This document shows, piece by piece, positions 1 through 10,880 of a stretch of 64,000 nucleotides of DNA (position 1 is the first letter of the stretch; each line of letters starts with the position of its first letter). Origin of the DNA: Tretioscincus oriximinensis (Eukaryota; Chordata; Lepidosauria; Squamata; Gymnophthalmidae); contig JAJVDF010000776.1 in assembly GCA_022410635.1 (NCBI GenBank), forward strand, positions 67,901 to 131,900, given 5' to 3'. The translations under genes and the position numbers were made by a program. The notes below the pieces were generated by a model. The model was not told the origin of the DNA, did no database searches, and was given only the letters and a program-made list of their open reading frames with translations.

Positions 1-175
1 AACCTTCAAATGCCAGAAACCGTTGCAAATACCTTCAAATGCCAGAAACCGTTGAAATACCTTCAAATGCCAGAAACCGTTGCAAGAACCTTCAAATGCC
101 AGAAACTGCTGCAAATACCTTCAAATGCCAGAAACTGTTGCAAATACCTTTTCAATTCCAGAAACCATTGCAAGA
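1..175. repeat. 29 bp minisatellite
   Basis: Six tandem units of about 28-30 bp with core ACCTTCAAATGCCAGAAACC, the last one diverged. The array is cut by the window edge, so its real length is unknown. Confidence 0.9.
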
Positions 176-185
176 TCTACTTTAA

Positions 186-318
186 CTCTGTTCCCACGGA
201 GCCTTATTTTGGGTAACCACTCAGGACAGAGGTTCGCCACCCACCTGCCAGCATCCACTAGCATGTGAACAGCAGGCTCCTGTTCCATGATACAGCCCAG
301 AATAAGACTCATTGAGAA
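186..318. mobile_element. hAT-like foldback MITE (CCCTGTCCCC family), degraded
   Basis: Shows the GTTCCCACGGAGCCTTATTT start, the internal CCACTAGCATGTGAACAGCA segment and a complementary AGAATAAGACTCATTGAGAAC end, matching the intact copy at 18699-18874. Confidence 0.6.
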
Positions 319-717
319 CAACCTAGATTCTTTCAGTCTTAAAACACTTAATGCAGCCTTTCTTCACAAACTGCTTCCACCTTCCGTCTCACAAAGCTAA
401 AGGAACCCAGTCGTCCATCAGATTCTGAGGATTTAATCCTGCCATTCATTGGTGGTTTGTAAATATTTGCTGTTGCTTTAAAAAGATTAGTCTGTACTGA
501 ACGCCCCTCTTGCATTTCAGTTCTTTATAACAGGCCCTTGCAGAACAGAAATCAGTTTGCTATACTGAAACGTTTGTTACAACGAGGTTCGTTATAGCAG
601 GGGCATTTTTACATTGCTTTCAATGGTGTCCAGCCAGGACTTTCCAGTTTGTTTGTTACACTGAGGATTTCATTATAAAGGGGTTCTTTATTATAAAGGT
701 TCACTTGTAAAGCTGGG
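319..717. other. No gene; unique-looking sequence
   Basis: Moderately AT-rich FAM78A-intron sequence. I see no coding potential; short GTTTGTTACA / CGTTATA-like repetitions occur around 570-700. Confidence 0.4.
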
Positions 718-1130
718 TGGGGTTCATGGTGTAGTGGCAGAAGAACTGCTTGCAAAGCAAAGGGTTGCAGGTTCAAGGCCTGGCACCTTCTCACAATGAA
801 AGGCATGGAAAACCACTTCTGTGCATGCTAGGAAAACCACACGGAGGTGTCCCGGGAGCAGCCTTCGCTCTCTGGCAAAAAAACCACTTGGAAAACAGAA
901 GGCTGCAGAGATTCAAACCCTGCTATCTTCCAAGAAGAAGGGAACAGAAAACCACTCATGCAGGAGAACTCTGAGAAGGGGTCCACACAGCCAGCAGGAA
1001 TTTTGTAAAAATCCAAGGAGTCCTTGTCAAAGGCCTGCAGGAAAGTGCTTGTGTAACTGGACAGGTTGCAAGTTTGATACTTGGCCCCTCTCTGGAAGAA
1101 GTTGATAACTAACCACTTCTGCATCCCTTC
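718..1130 (+). mobile_element. tRNA-headed SINE, diverged
   Basis: A tRNA-like head TGGTGTAGTGGCAGAAGAAC with B-box-like GGTTCAAGGCC is followed by repeated AAAACCACTT motifs (about 808, 830, 882, 947), the same vocabulary as the tandem array at 38.2-39.0 kb. Confidence 0.55.
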
Positions 1131-1256
1131 CTCCTTCTGAGGCACAATGGTCAACCAGAGAGGATGTGGCCTGATCCAGACAGGGCTTCCTACTGGATAC
1201 CGGAACCTTATCTTTACCCACAGTTCTCAAAGGAGGAGGGGGAAGAGAAGGAACAG

Positions 1257-1532
1257 AACACAAGAACCTAGGAAGAGCCATATTGGATGGGGCCGGAGCC
1301 CATCTAGTCCATCCTTCTGTCCCACACAGAGGCCCACCAGATGCCCCTGGGCAGTCCGAACAGAGGAAAGCAAAATATGCTCCTGTTCTGACTCCCTGCA
1401 AATGGTATCTCAGGAGTCCTGNCTGTTGCTCCATCCCGGAGGCAGCATCCAGGCATCCATCCTAGGACCCATCTATACCCTTGGTGTCCATGAACCTGTC
1501 TAGTCCTGTCTTGAAGCTATCCAAGGATTGGT
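1257..1532 (-). mobile_element. CR1-clade LINE 3' fragment
   Basis: Reverse-strand 3' end of the dominant LINE family: AGAACCTAGGAAGAGCC, then CCCACACAGAGGCCCACCAG, through to CTTGAAGCTATCCAAGG. Confidence 0.8.
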
Positions 1533-1625
1533 TTTTATATTCTGTTTTTCTCAACCCGAAGGGAATCAAACCGGCTTCTATAACCTACTGTTCAACTCAG
1601 AGAAATAGCCATATAAGTCCAGCGA
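1533..1625 (-). mobile_element. SINE tail fragment (Sauria-like group)
   Basis: Reverse strand of the conserved SINE body end: TATTCTGTTTTTCTCAACCC, GAAGGGAATCAAACCGGCTT. Confidence 0.45.
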
Positions 1626-1755
1626 GGGAGACCAAAGCCAGGTGAGAGTACGGGGGTCCTCTGGAACGATGCCCGAATATCTGATCAATAGATTATTCCA
1701 GGAAAAATGGCATTTATTGCAGGTCAACTACTGAAAAACATGTAGCACTTGTGCC

Positions 1756-2200
1756 CGAGAATTCTTGCTTGCGCTACGAACAGGGCAGAAAAATGTCGTG
1801 CGCACGCAGCCTAACAGGAGAAAGGCAGGTGGCAGGAGCTTCCGTAGACCCGTCTACTTCTCACACCTCAGAACAGCAGTCCTTGGACAAGGAACTGAAG
1901 GAAGATTTGAAAGAGAAGCAGTAGAACCAGAACACATCTGGAAATTCCAGTCCACTGACAAGGAACTTAACAGAGACAATGGCTTCCTGGCACACTATAC
2001 GTATTATAACACCAGTTAACATGCCAGCCTCCTGAGGGCCTTCTTGGACTGATTTGCTCTCCGCCTTTCTGAAAAATCGATCGATGCACGTTTTAAAATA
2101 TCCAAACCCTCCCTCCCTTTCTCTCTGGAAGGACAGAATGCAGAGGGAGCTAAGAGTAAATAAAACACAGGCTGGGTGAAGACGGTGTTTTAACATGGTG
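1756..2200. repeat. Dispersed repeat, copy 1 (partner at 7770-8085)
   Basis: Shares AAGATTTGAAAGAGAAGCAG, TGGCACAC(T/G)ATAC and TATTATAACACCA with 7770-8085, roughly 80% alike over about 260 bp. The family is not identified; a LINE or Penelope-type 5' portion is possible. Confidence 0.6.
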
Positions 2201-2333
2201 CCGAAAGCAACACATTGTAGGTGCCTGGTGAGCCCCTAGAAGGAGGCTGTTCCAGTGTGTGGGAGACACCACAGAGAAGACCCCGAAGGTGCTCCTTCAG
2301 TTAGCCAGGCCCCAAGCCCACAATGTGGTCATA

Positions 2334-2555
2334 TAGGCTGACTAGATGACCCCCTTTTTGGAAGGGGGTTGAAAACCTGGTTTTGGGGTGCCTCCCAGTT
2401 TTTTCTGAGGAAATTATTTTCAAAAAAGATATTTTTTCCGATTTTTTTTTTTTTGCTTTTTAATTTTTTTTCCTCAGAAAAAACAGGGAGGCACCCCAAA
2501 AACGAGTTTTCAAACCCAACCCCCCCCCCCCAAAAGGGTTCATCTGGTCAGCCTA
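2334..2555. mobile_element. Foldback MITE, TAGGCTGACC family
   Basis: Begins TAGGCTGACTAGATGACCCC and ends with the inverted form GGTTCATCTGGTCAGCCTA. The arms are near-complementary through an AT-rich centre. Flanks GGTCATA and ATTCATA look like a 7 bp target duplication with two changes. Confidence 0.85.
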
Positions 2556-2661
2556 ATTCATAAACCCAGAATGGATCCCTCGAGTTCCAATCTTTGCCAT
2601 TGTGGTACCCGCCACGCACCCAAGACTACAATTCCCATCAGCCTTTGCAAGCCACCTCAGG

Positions 2662-2886
2662 TAGGCTGACAGGATGACCCCTTTTGGGGGTGGGGGTGGT
2701 TAAAAATCCATTTTTGGGGTGCCTCCTGGTTTTTTCTGAGGAAAAAAAACCAAAAAGACAAAAAAAGCTTTGAAAAAAAATCTTTTTTTGAAAACATTTT
2801 CCTCAGAAAAAACTGGGAGGTACCCCAAAACCAGGTTTACNCACACACACACACACATATCCAAAATGGGTCATCTGGTCAGCCTA
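2662..2886. mobile_element. Foldback MITE, TAGGCTGACC family
   Basis: Same inverted ends and AT-rich hinge as the neighbour at 2334. Flanks CCTCAGG and CGTCAAG match at five of seven positions. Confidence 0.85.
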
Positions 2887-3427
2887 CGTCAAGTTTAGCA
2901 GCCCNTATGTCCAGCTGCTAAGATTTCCCCTTAGCCAGGGAAAAGGGGGTCGAAGAACTCACATTCCGGGGGTCCCTTTGAAAGGAATGGTCCTTTCCCC
3001 CCCTCTCTGCTCCCTTTTGCAATCATTTTGCTCCCACTGGGCCGAGGCAGGGGCTGGGGAGGGGTCGTCCTTTAAGAGGATTGTGATCTCTAGATTTTGA
3101 GCCGGTTGCTGGAGGAATTTAATCTTCCAGGCGAGAAGGCTTTGCAGCTAAGAAGAATCAGAAAAGCAGGAAGGAAGGAAGAAAATGNCTTGCCGCTGAA
3201 TAAAAAGGAGTAGCCACGTTAATCCGGATACAGAATTTCTAGGAAGAAATCTTCGTAAACTTTTAGAGACGAACAAGAAAATGGGAGGCAGCAGGAGCTT
3301 CCATGGATTACTTCTTCAGATCCAAAAAAGTGAACAAGTGGAAGGACAGGTGTAGACAGCAAGCTGGGTGACTGGATAGCAATAGAAATATCAATGGTGG
3401 TGCAGAAGGAGGAGGAGGAGGAGGAGA

Positions 3428-3705
3428 AGAACTGGGGATTTGTACCCTGTTTTCTCANCCAAAAGGACTCCAGGGGTCTTACGAGCTATTTTTCACCCAA
3501 AGGCTTACAATCTATCTTCCCCATCGCATTATGATGGTACCTATTCATCTGCTTCCAGTGACTTGCTTCTGAACAGCCAGGCTGGCTGAAGCTAATGCCA
3601 ATAGAGGGCGCTCAATCTTCTCCACAACAGACCCGTAAGGCCACAAACTCCAATTTCCCTATTGAAAGACCATCGCTCTTAACCTCTACACCACTTCCCC
3701 TCTCA
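3428..3705 (-). mobile_element. tRNA-headed SINE (group 1)
   Basis: Reverse-strand body: GAAGAACTGGGGATTTGTAC, then CTTCCCCATCGCATTATGATGG and a head ending in GACCATCGCTCTTAACC. Confidence 0.75.
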
Positions 3706-3717
3706 GCAGAGGGAGAG

Positions 3718-3925
3718 TCGATTTCTATTCCCCGCTTTTCTCAGCCCAAGTGGCTTCCATAACCTTCTGTTCCTCTCTTCACAACAGACACCTTGTGAAG
3801 TAAGTGGGGCTGAGAGAACTAAAAAGAACTGTGATTAGCTCAAGGTCACCCAGCTGGCTTTTGGTGGAGGACTGTGTGGGAGACTTCCCGATAAGAGCCT
3901 GACACTTGAATCACTACACTGGGTC
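3718..3925 (-). mobile_element. Sauria-like SINE (group 2)
   Basis: Reverse strand: ACAACAGACACCTTGTGAAG, CAAGGTCACCCAGCTGGC and tRNA-like head ending ACTACACTGGGTC. Confidence 0.8.
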
Positions 3926-4322
3926 AGAAGAAGAAGAAGAAGAAGGAGGAGGAAAGACGTAGGAAAGAAGGAAGAAGGAAAGGAAGAAGGAAAGAAAAAA
4001 AAGGAAGACGGAAAGAAAAAGGAAAGAAGGAAAGGAAGAAGGAAAGAAGAAGAAAGAAAAAGGAAAGGAAGAAGGAAAGGAAGAAGGAAAGAAGGAAAGG
4101 AAGAAAGAAAGGAAGGAAGAAAGGAAGGAAGAAGGAAAGCAGAAGAAAAAGGAACAAAATAAGGAAAAGAAAAGGAAGAAGGAAAGAAGAAAGAAAAGGA
4201 AGAAGGAAAGAAGAAAGAAAAGGAAGAAGGAAAGAAGAAAAGGAAGAAGGAAAGAAGAAAGAAGAAGAAGGAAAGAAGAAAGAAAAGGAAGAAGGAAAGA
4301 AGAAAAGGAAGAAGGAAAGAAG
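3926..4322. repeat. GAA/GGAA microsatellite tract, about 400 bp
   Basis: Almost pure purine strand adjoining the head end of the SINE at 3718-3925. Long Phe/Ser/Leu-rich reading frames on the complement are artefacts of this composition. Confidence 0.95.
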
Positions 4323-4911
4323 GGACTTGAAGCAGCTTGCAATTATTTTCCGCCTGAAGGCTCCCACTGTGTCTTCCCCACAAGGGCGTCTCCATGAAGG
4401 ACCTTTGGCCAGTCTCTTGCCTTTCAGCCTAATCTACCTCGCGAGGCTGTTGTGAAGATTTAAGAGCAGCGGAGACGGATCAAGCTCAGCCACCTTACGC
4501 TCTTCAGAAGACAGGGAGGCAGGAAAGGAGCGTCATAAATAAATAAGCGGCGCCTCCTCCTGCAGGATCCCCGGGGGGCCGTTAAGGCACTTCGGTGCCA
4601 CTTCTCGGCGTCTCATAGGCATCTGTTTTGCCATGGGGCCAGGTGACCCCTTGACCCAAGAAAGCCCGCAGATTTCCCCCCACGAGTCCCAGGGCGGCTT
4701 CCATGACTCCCTTCCGCCGTTTCTCGAAGCCCCGTTCACACATTCCTCTCCGCCTCGAAGGCTTCGTATCTCCTGGTTGTTTTCTGCACCTTTCGCATTT
4801 TAATGGGGCTTTTAATTAGACATCACAGCGCCTTGCTTGGAGAGATGCCGTGGTTACCGGACTGGATGCTTGGATACGGCCTCCAGGCGTGGAGAACAGG
4901 GGAAGGTTTTA
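4323..4911. other. No gene; mostly unique sequence
   Basis: Contains a short SINE-like scrap near 4440 and a stretch at 4768-4830 (CATTTTAATGGGGCTTTTAA) that resembles 5968-6060. Confidence 0.4.
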
Positions 4912-5305
4912 AGAGACGCACGGTGGTGTAGCGGTGAGGAGCCCTGGAGTGTCAGGAGAAATACTGAGTCCGAAGCCCTGTGTCGGCCGTGGAGAGGGGC
5001 AAGCGCCCTCTACTGGTCTCAGCTCTAGCCAACCCAGCTATTCAAAAGCAAGAAATTGCAAGTAGATAAATGGGGGCCATCACAGCATAGTGGGGAAGAT
5101 AAAATTTTGGGACAGAAAATAGGTTGTAAGCCACTTTGAGTACCTTTGGGTATAAAAATCCAGTTCAACTGACTGCAAGTAGATACATGGGAACCACCAC
5201 AGCCTGGCGGGGAAGATAGAATGTCAGCGTTCAGGCAAAATACCCTTGTAAGCCACTTTGAGTCCCTTTGAAAGGTGAGAAAAGTGGGGTATAAGAAGCC
5301 AGTTC
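4912..5305 (+). mobile_element. tRNA-headed SINE (group 1) with duplicated body
   Basis: Head GTGGTGTAGCGGTGAGGAGC; the body from GCAAGTAGATA to the GTATAAAAATCCAG end is present twice with period 117 bp (starts 5058 and 5175). Confidence 0.8.
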
Positions 5306-5356
5306 TTCTTCTTCTTCTTCTTCTTCTTCTTCTTCTTCTTCTTCTCCTTCTTCTTC
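5306..5356. repeat. (CTT)n microsatellite at SINE tail
   Basis: About 16 consecutive TTC/CTT units directly after the SINE end AAGCCAGTTC. Confidence 0.97.
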
Positions 5357-5560
5357 ACCACGAGAGTCTGGTGTAGTTGTTCGAATGTCACGTTCATAAC
5401 TGGAAGTCTTCCGGTTTCAATTCCGCCCTCCTCCACAAAAGCCAGCTGTGTGACCTTGGACGGCTCACACTTCTTCAGAGCTCTCTCAGCCCCACCTACT
5501 TCATGGTGTCTGTTGTGAGGAGAGGAATGGAAAGTTGCAGAGAAACGGACTCTTTTCCTT
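5357..5560 (+). mobile_element. Sauria-like SINE (group 2), truncated
   Basis: Head TCTGGTGTAGTTGTTCGAAT, B-box-like GGTTTCAATTCC, body CAGCCCCACCTACTTCATGG and GGTGTCTGTTGTGAGG. Confidence 0.8.
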
Positions 5561-5569
5561 CTTAGAGGG

Positions 5570-5885
5570 ATGGTGGTGCGGAGGTTAAGAGTAACGGCTT
5601 TTCACCACAGAGACTGGAGTTTGTGGCCACATGTGTCTGCCACGGAGGGCAGTGAGCGCCCTTCTACTGGCCTTCAGCTCTAGCCAACGCGGCGATTCGG
5701 AAGAAAGTAGATCTGCAATCTACACTTCAACTAGATAAATGAGTACCACCACGAACCTGGTGGAGAAGATAGAATAGACGTAAACCTTTGGGTGAAAATT
5801 AACCTTGTAAGCCGCTCTGAGTCCCTTCGGTTGGCAAGGACAGGGTATAAAAAACAGATTATGATTCTTCCTCCTCCTTTTCCTC
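5570..5885 (+). mobile_element. tRNA-headed SINE (group 1)
   Basis: Complete from GGTGGTGCGGAGGTTAAGAG to GGGTATAAAAAACAGATT, ending in CTTCCTCC. Confidence 0.8.
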
Positions 5886-6464
5886 CTCTTAATTCACGGA
5901 GGGCTGTTCGATTTCAAGCTGACACCACCCTCAGCATATTTTCCAGGTCTGTTGCTCCCCTTTGCAGGTTCCCTATCTCTGGTTTACGTCCCACACCTTC
6001 TGCTGATTTAATTTGTAGTATTTTAATGGCACTTTTAATTAGATGTTGTGCTGCCTCCAGGGACACGGGGGAGCTCAGAATCCAGGGCTAGGAACCCTCA
6101 CCCAATACTAGCCGGACTGTAGTTTGCAGCCCACTCCACCCCTGATGCTTTTAAGACCCCCGATGTGGCCAGAGGGGAGGAATCTCTGGTGCATGACGGA
6201 CGTGGAAATCTGGCTATGTTTCCTTGTTTTTATTGCCTGGCCCCTGGGACGGGGATTCGAGGAGCGTAGGACAGAGGGAGCAGATGGTTTGGGGCCGGCT
6301 GCGCTGACGCTGGGCCAAGTCGGAGGCTGGTAGGCACGGGGGAATTATTTATTTATTTATCACACTGCAAAGAAGACGCCACGGGCGAACGTCCTCCTGT
6401 CCCCAAAGGCTGCTGAGAACCAAAACTGCCAAGCAAGCCGGTGCAGAAAAAGGGCAACGAAAAG
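5886..6464. other. No gene; intronic sequence
   Basis: Nothing coding is convincing. It holds the 5968-6060 relative of 4768-4830 and an (ATTT)n run at 6345-6360. Confidence 0.4.
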
Positions 6465-6950
6465 GTTCAAGGGGGGGCTGGAATAAAATCCCTTATGAAA
6501 CCACGCTGCAACGTCTGGGTCTCTTCAGCCTCGAAAGACGGCATTTAAGAGGTGAGTTCGGGGCGGATAAGGTGAACAGAGAAAAAATATATATATATAT
6601 TTTCTCCATCACGCGGCATGGGGCCTTCCTTGAAACTGATGGGCAGGAGGGTGGGGACGGGCAAAGGAAAGTATTTAAGCCTATTGCATTTGTTTCCAGA
6701 AGAGGTGGTGATAGTGAGCAACCTGGATAGCTTTAGGACAGTATTAGACAAGTTCATGGAAGCCAAAGTTGCAAATGGATACTCGGGTCTCGTGATCCGG
6801 CCTCAGGGACGGAGCTACAGGCAGGATTCCTGGAATGCCGTTAGCAGGGAATTGAGAACAGGCGACTTCCCAGGTTCAACTGAGAAGACTAAATGCTGGA
6901 CTAGACAGGCTCTGGCCCTATTCAGCAGGGCTCTTCTTATGTTCTTATGT
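6465..6950 (+). mobile_element. CR1-clade LINE 3' fragment
   Basis: Sense-strand reverse-transcriptase 3' region (CAACGTCTGGGTCTCTTCAG) through GAAGAGGTGGTGATAG to the characteristic 8 bp 3' repeat TTCTTATGTTCTTATG. Confidence 0.85.
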
Positions 6951-7034
6951 AAGCTAGGAAAAAGCACTGTCAAATAAATGCATGCAGGGAAGAAAAACCC
7001 AAAGAAAGAGTGGCAAACTACATGGATCTCTCTG

Positions 7035-7195
7035 CCAATCTGCAAAGAGCGTGTGTAACTCAGTAAGTAGAGCAAACTACGGAGAAAGCAGAGGATCGCC
7101 AGTTCGAATCCTCTGCAAATAGGCATCAAACTGCTGCTCTCTCCCTGCTAAGAAAGCAGTACAAAGGAAACTGCTGTCCTAAAAAACAGAAATGT
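7035..7195 (+). mobile_element. tRNA-headed SINE
   Basis: A-box-like TAACTCAGTAAGTAGAGCA and B box AGTTCGAATCC, then AAACTGCTG and CTGCTAAGAAAGCAG as in the array near 38 kb. It lacks the rest of a tRNA cloverleaf. Confidence 0.65.
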
Positions 7196-7199
7196 AAAC

Positions 7200-7769
7200 A
7201 TCTGCATTTATTGGTTATCTCTCTCTATATATTTCCCGGAGTCACAATAATCCCTGAAGGCTCTGCGATTGGACCGTATTTGGACGAATCCCAAAGCCTG
7301 GAGTGATGTCATCAGTATTCTAAAGCCAGGGCCAGGGGTTGCCATGGAACCCGCCCCAGCACAGCAGCAGGAACAGGGAAGGAAAAACACATGAAGAGGG
7401 TAGNAGGAACATGAAGGGGAGGGGTGGAAACTAGACCTCCCATTGCATTAAAGTCAGGCGATAGGCGTAGTCCATAATTATTTATATATACTGCTATCTG
7501 TTGCAAGCAACTTCCTTTACCCGGCATTATCTTTTTAAACAGCAATTTGGTTTGCTTGTCTGCGGCAGGGAGAAGGTGACTCGGCACATTTGCAGCAATT
7601 TAACAAGCTTTTAAGAATGCAAAATCACATTAAAGTTCACACACACAGCTTTTATAATTAAGATATTTTTTCCTAGATTTGGTACTTTCCGCCAACATCT
7701 AAACATTTCTGCCAACAGTGCCCTTCAGCACTCCACATTGGGCAAACTGGACAGTCCCTATGCCAGAGA
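7200..7769. other. No gene; unassigned
   Basis: No convincing ORF or recognised repeat. A short TATATATA stretch occurs at about 7222-7230. Confidence 0.35.
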
Positions 7770-8085
7770 ATAAATGGACACAAATCAGATATTCGGAGTG
7801 GCAGCACACAGAAACCTGTTGCAGGAGACTTCAGCCTCCCAGGACATTCAGTCTCTGACCTCAGAACTGCAGTCCTTGAACAGAGAAACTCAAAAGAAGA
7901 TTTGAAAGAGAAGCAGCAGAACTAGAATTCAAGTCCATCGACATGGGACTTAGCAGAGACAACGGTTTCCTGGCACACGATACATATTATAACACCATTT
8001 AACTTCCCAGCCTCTTAGCTTCTTTGGCCTGATTTGCTCTCCACTTCTTTAAATATTTGATTGATGCACATTCACCCAATTGCAT
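7770..8085. repeat. Dispersed repeat, copy 2 (partner at 1756-2200)
   Basis: Shares long segments with the first copy, including AAGATTTGAAAGAGAAGCAG and GCCTGATTTGCTCTCC-like text. Confidence 0.6.
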
Positions 8086-8359
8086 CTCTTTCCCTCAGGC
8101 ATTTCCCTCCATTTATGAGGATTAACTTCTATACTTTAGCTGCTTTTTTCACCTATTTCATCCCCATACCACATTTACGCGTCCTTTGTCATCTCCTACA
8201 CTCCGTTTTCNATAAAGTCTGAAGACTTTAGACTAACACTAACACGGCCATTTCTCTGACTACATTTCGGACATTAGATCTTTTCTGCCGGGCTTTATTT
8301 GGGGATCTGTCTTGTAATAGCAGCTTACCAACTGCATGCTAGCCTAGCCTAGCCTATGA

Positions 8360-8450
8360 CAGGCCCAGAATGGTATCACTGACCCTAAATAGGGCCTGCC
8401 ATAGTCTACAGTGGCATGCAAATGGCAAGACCCTGTTCTAAGATATATCC
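8360..8450. mobile_element. hAT-like MITE fragment (CCCTGTCCCC family)
   Basis: GCCTGCCATAGTCTACAGTG and GGCATGCAAATGGC match the centre of 18699-18874. Confidence 0.5.
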
Positions 8451-8482
8451 CCGCCCCACAAAAAAGTGCCAAAAGGTTTATT

Positions 8483-8640
8483 GCTACGGACTACAGCTCC
8501 CAGCCTGCACTGCAGCTAGCCCTGGGAGGGAGGGATCCTCTTTAGGTAACCTGTGCCCTGTCCCACTCACAGGAAACATTTTTGCTGCTATAGGAAGTTG
8601 GCTGGGAGTCCCCGACTATAGCAACTGAATGACGGCCGTG
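8483..8640. repeat. Dispersed repeat (partner at 31768-31905)
   Basis: GGACTACAGCTCCCAGCCTG and the following 60 bp are almost the same at 31.77 kb. The family is unknown. Confidence 0.6.
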
Positions 8641-8930
8641 GGCATTACACATTGTATTGAAACGAAGGTCACCCACGCCATGGTTCAACCCTCCTCCCTT
8701 TTTTTCGTGTCGAACTCAAAGAGCGAACCGCTGTTTTTCTACCCTGGGCAGGTCCTGACTTCACTTCCTGTTCACACTTGCATCAGCAAAAGCTATTTTG
8801 GGAAACCGTCTCCTCTCCTTCCTGTTTATGCTCTCCTTCAATGGGGACCAGACACATTTCCGTCTAGTAGCAGATTTGCCTTGTCAAATACAATCCAGGA
8901 TCACTGATGTGATTTGGCTTCTGGGGCGCT

Positions 8931-9029
8931 ACTGACTTCCATGGGGAGACGGGGCCTGTCCTTCGCTCTGCCCNTGGCTTCCTTTGACAGACTGAGTCTC
9001 TTCTTCACCGTGTCCCTGGTAAGCTAAAG
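8931..9029. repeat. Left end of an interrupted 45-50 bp minisatellite
   Basis: Two units of the GGCTTCCATTGGTAGACTGG repeat that resumes at 9490, cut off by a SINE insertion. Confidence 0.65.
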
Positions 9030-9261
9030 CCCAGTCTGGTCTAGTGGTCAGAGTGGCAGACTGTTATCTGGAAGTCTCCCGATTCGATTCTGCAGTCCTC
9101 CCAAAAAGCCATCTGGGTGACCTTGGGCTGGTCATCGTTCTTTGGAGCTCTCTCAGCTTCACCTACTGCACAAGGTGTCTGTTGTGAAGAGAACAGAAGG
9201 TTATGGATGCTGCTTTGAGACCCTTCGGGTTGAGAAAAGCAGGGTATTGAAAACCTTTTTC
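9030..9261 (+). mobile_element. Sauria-like SINE (group 2) inserted in the minisatellite
   Basis: Head CAGTCTGGTCTAGTGGTCAG, B-box-like CGATTCGATTC, body to CTTCGGGTTGAGAAAAGCAG. Confidence 0.85.
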
Positions 9262-9489
9262 TTCTCCTCCTCCTCCTCCTTTTTCTTCTTCTTCTTCTTC
9301 TCCTCCATTTTTCTATTTTATCCTTCTCCTTCTTCTCTGTCTTCTCCTTCTCCATCTTTTCCATCTCCTCCTTCTCCTTTTTCCCCTCCTTCTTCTCCAT
9401 CTTCATCTTCTCCATCTCCACCTTCTCCAGCTCTCCTCTTTCATCTTCTTCTTTTTTTTCTTTTACCTCCTTCTCCTCTTCCACGTCTT
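9262..9489. repeat. CTT/CTCC tract at SINE tail
   Basis: About 230 bp of pyrimidine repeats directly following the SINE. Confidence 0.95.
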
Positions 9490-10118
9490 TGGCATCCATT
9501 GGTAGACTGGGCCTCCCCTTCACCATGTCTTTGGCCTCTCTGGTAGACTGGGCTGCTTCTTTACCAATTCCATGGTTTCCATTGGTCTACTGGGGCTTCC
9601 TTCCTCTGGGCCGTTGGCTTCCATGGATAAACTGGGCGTCTCCTCCATTGTGCCCTAAGCTTCTGGACCTTCCATCTGGAATGGCCTTGATGGTCATTGA
9701 TAGACGTAGGCTTCCATTAGTAGATTAGACCTTCTCTCTACTATGGCTTCCACTGGTAGACTAGGCTTCTGTTTGTCATCCACTGGTAGGATGGGCCTCC
9801 TCTTCTCCATGTCTTAGGCTTCCATTAGTAGACTGGGTCTCCATTCAACCACACCTTTAGCTTCATTGGTAGACCAGGCTTCCTTTTCACCATCCCCATG
9901 GCTACTATGGGTAGGCTAGTTTTTACTCTATCATGCCTTTGGATGCCTAGGCCTCTGCTTTCACCATTGGTACACTGGACCTTCATCCACCATGATCTTG
10001 ACTTCCATTGGGAAACTGGGCCTTCCCTCCACTATGGCCTCAATTTCCTTTGGTAGACTGGCCATTCTTCCCATGGAACCCTTGACTTACATTGGTAGAT
10101 TGACTTTCCTTACCCAGC
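9490..10118. repeat. Diverged minisatellite, period about 45-50 bp
   Basis: Around a dozen units of the form GGCTTCCATTGGTAGACTGG plus a CTTCACCATG-type spacer, each substantially mutated. Confidence 0.8.
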
Positions 10119-10369
10119 TGACAACTGGCTGGCGAATTTCCCCCTGCACTTCATGACCTGCCCACTATGACATCATTTCCGGCGATGTCTGAGAATTTCC
10201 TCTGTGTAGAGAATTTTCATATGATAATTTCTACTCCGAAGAGGGCGTGGCTAGGGTTGGGGCAGGAGTATAGGATGTGGGCGTGGCCCAGAAACAAAAG
10301 AGTAGGCGGGGAAGGGGCGGAGTCTGACTCCAGAACTCTGCACTAGCAGGCGGATGCCAGATTCCTATT

Positions 10370-10503
10370 CCAAGAGTTGAGCACAGGTGAAGGTTTTGTC
10401 TCCTGCTGCTGCTTGAGATGTCCTAACGCAATTGGACGGCCACTGGGTGAGACAGAATGCTGGACTAGACAGGCTCTGGCCCCATTCAGTAGGGCTCCTC
10501 TTA
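10370..10503 (+). mobile_element. CR1-clade LINE 3' end
   Basis: GAGACAGAATGCTGGACTAG to GGCTCCTCTTATGG. Confidence 0.7.
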
Positions 10504-10537
10504 TGGAAGGAAGGAGGGAAAGAGGAGGTCCTATAAG

Positions 10538-10795
10538 AACTTAAGAACATAGGAAGAGCCATCCTGGATCAGGCCACAGCCCATCAAGTCCAGCATTCTG
10601 TGTCACACAGAGGCCCACCAGATGCACCTGGTCAACCTGAACAGAGGAAAGCAAAATATGCTCCTGCTTATGACTCCCTGCAAATAGTATCTCAGGAGTC
10701 CTGCCTGTGGCTCCATCCCGGAGGCAACATCCAGACATCCATCCTAGGACCCATTGATACCCTTGGTGTCCATAAACCTGTCTAGTCCTATGAGA
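10538..10795 (-). mobile_element. CR1-clade LINE 3' fragment
   Basis: AAGAACATAGGAAGAGCCAT through CATAAACCTGTCTAGTCCTA, reverse strand. Confidence 0.8.
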
Positions 10796-10880
10796 ACTGA
10801 CGGGCCACTGTGTGAGACAGAATGTTGGCCTAGATGTTCTCCAGCCCTGTCCAGCAGGACTCCTCTTAGGTTCTTAGCTG
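10796..10880 (+). mobile_element. CR1-clade LINE 3' end scrap
   Basis: GAGACAGAATGTTGGCCTAG to CTTAGGTTCTTAG, opposite to its left neighbour. Confidence 0.65.

Noticed and set aside
1..175. CRISPR-like array of 29 bp repeats
   Set aside because: Units are contiguous without spacers, and the genome is eukaryotic; it is a minisatellite.
3835..4395. Three overlapping Phe/Ser/Leu-rich ORFs of 142-186 codons
   Set aside because: Translation of a GGAA/GAA microsatellite.
7050..7120. tRNA gene suggested by A- and B-box sequences (also at 12830, 33790, 39310, 44510)
   Set aside because: Only promoter boxes are conserved. No complete cloverleaf or acceptor stem, and the sequence continues into SINE bodies.
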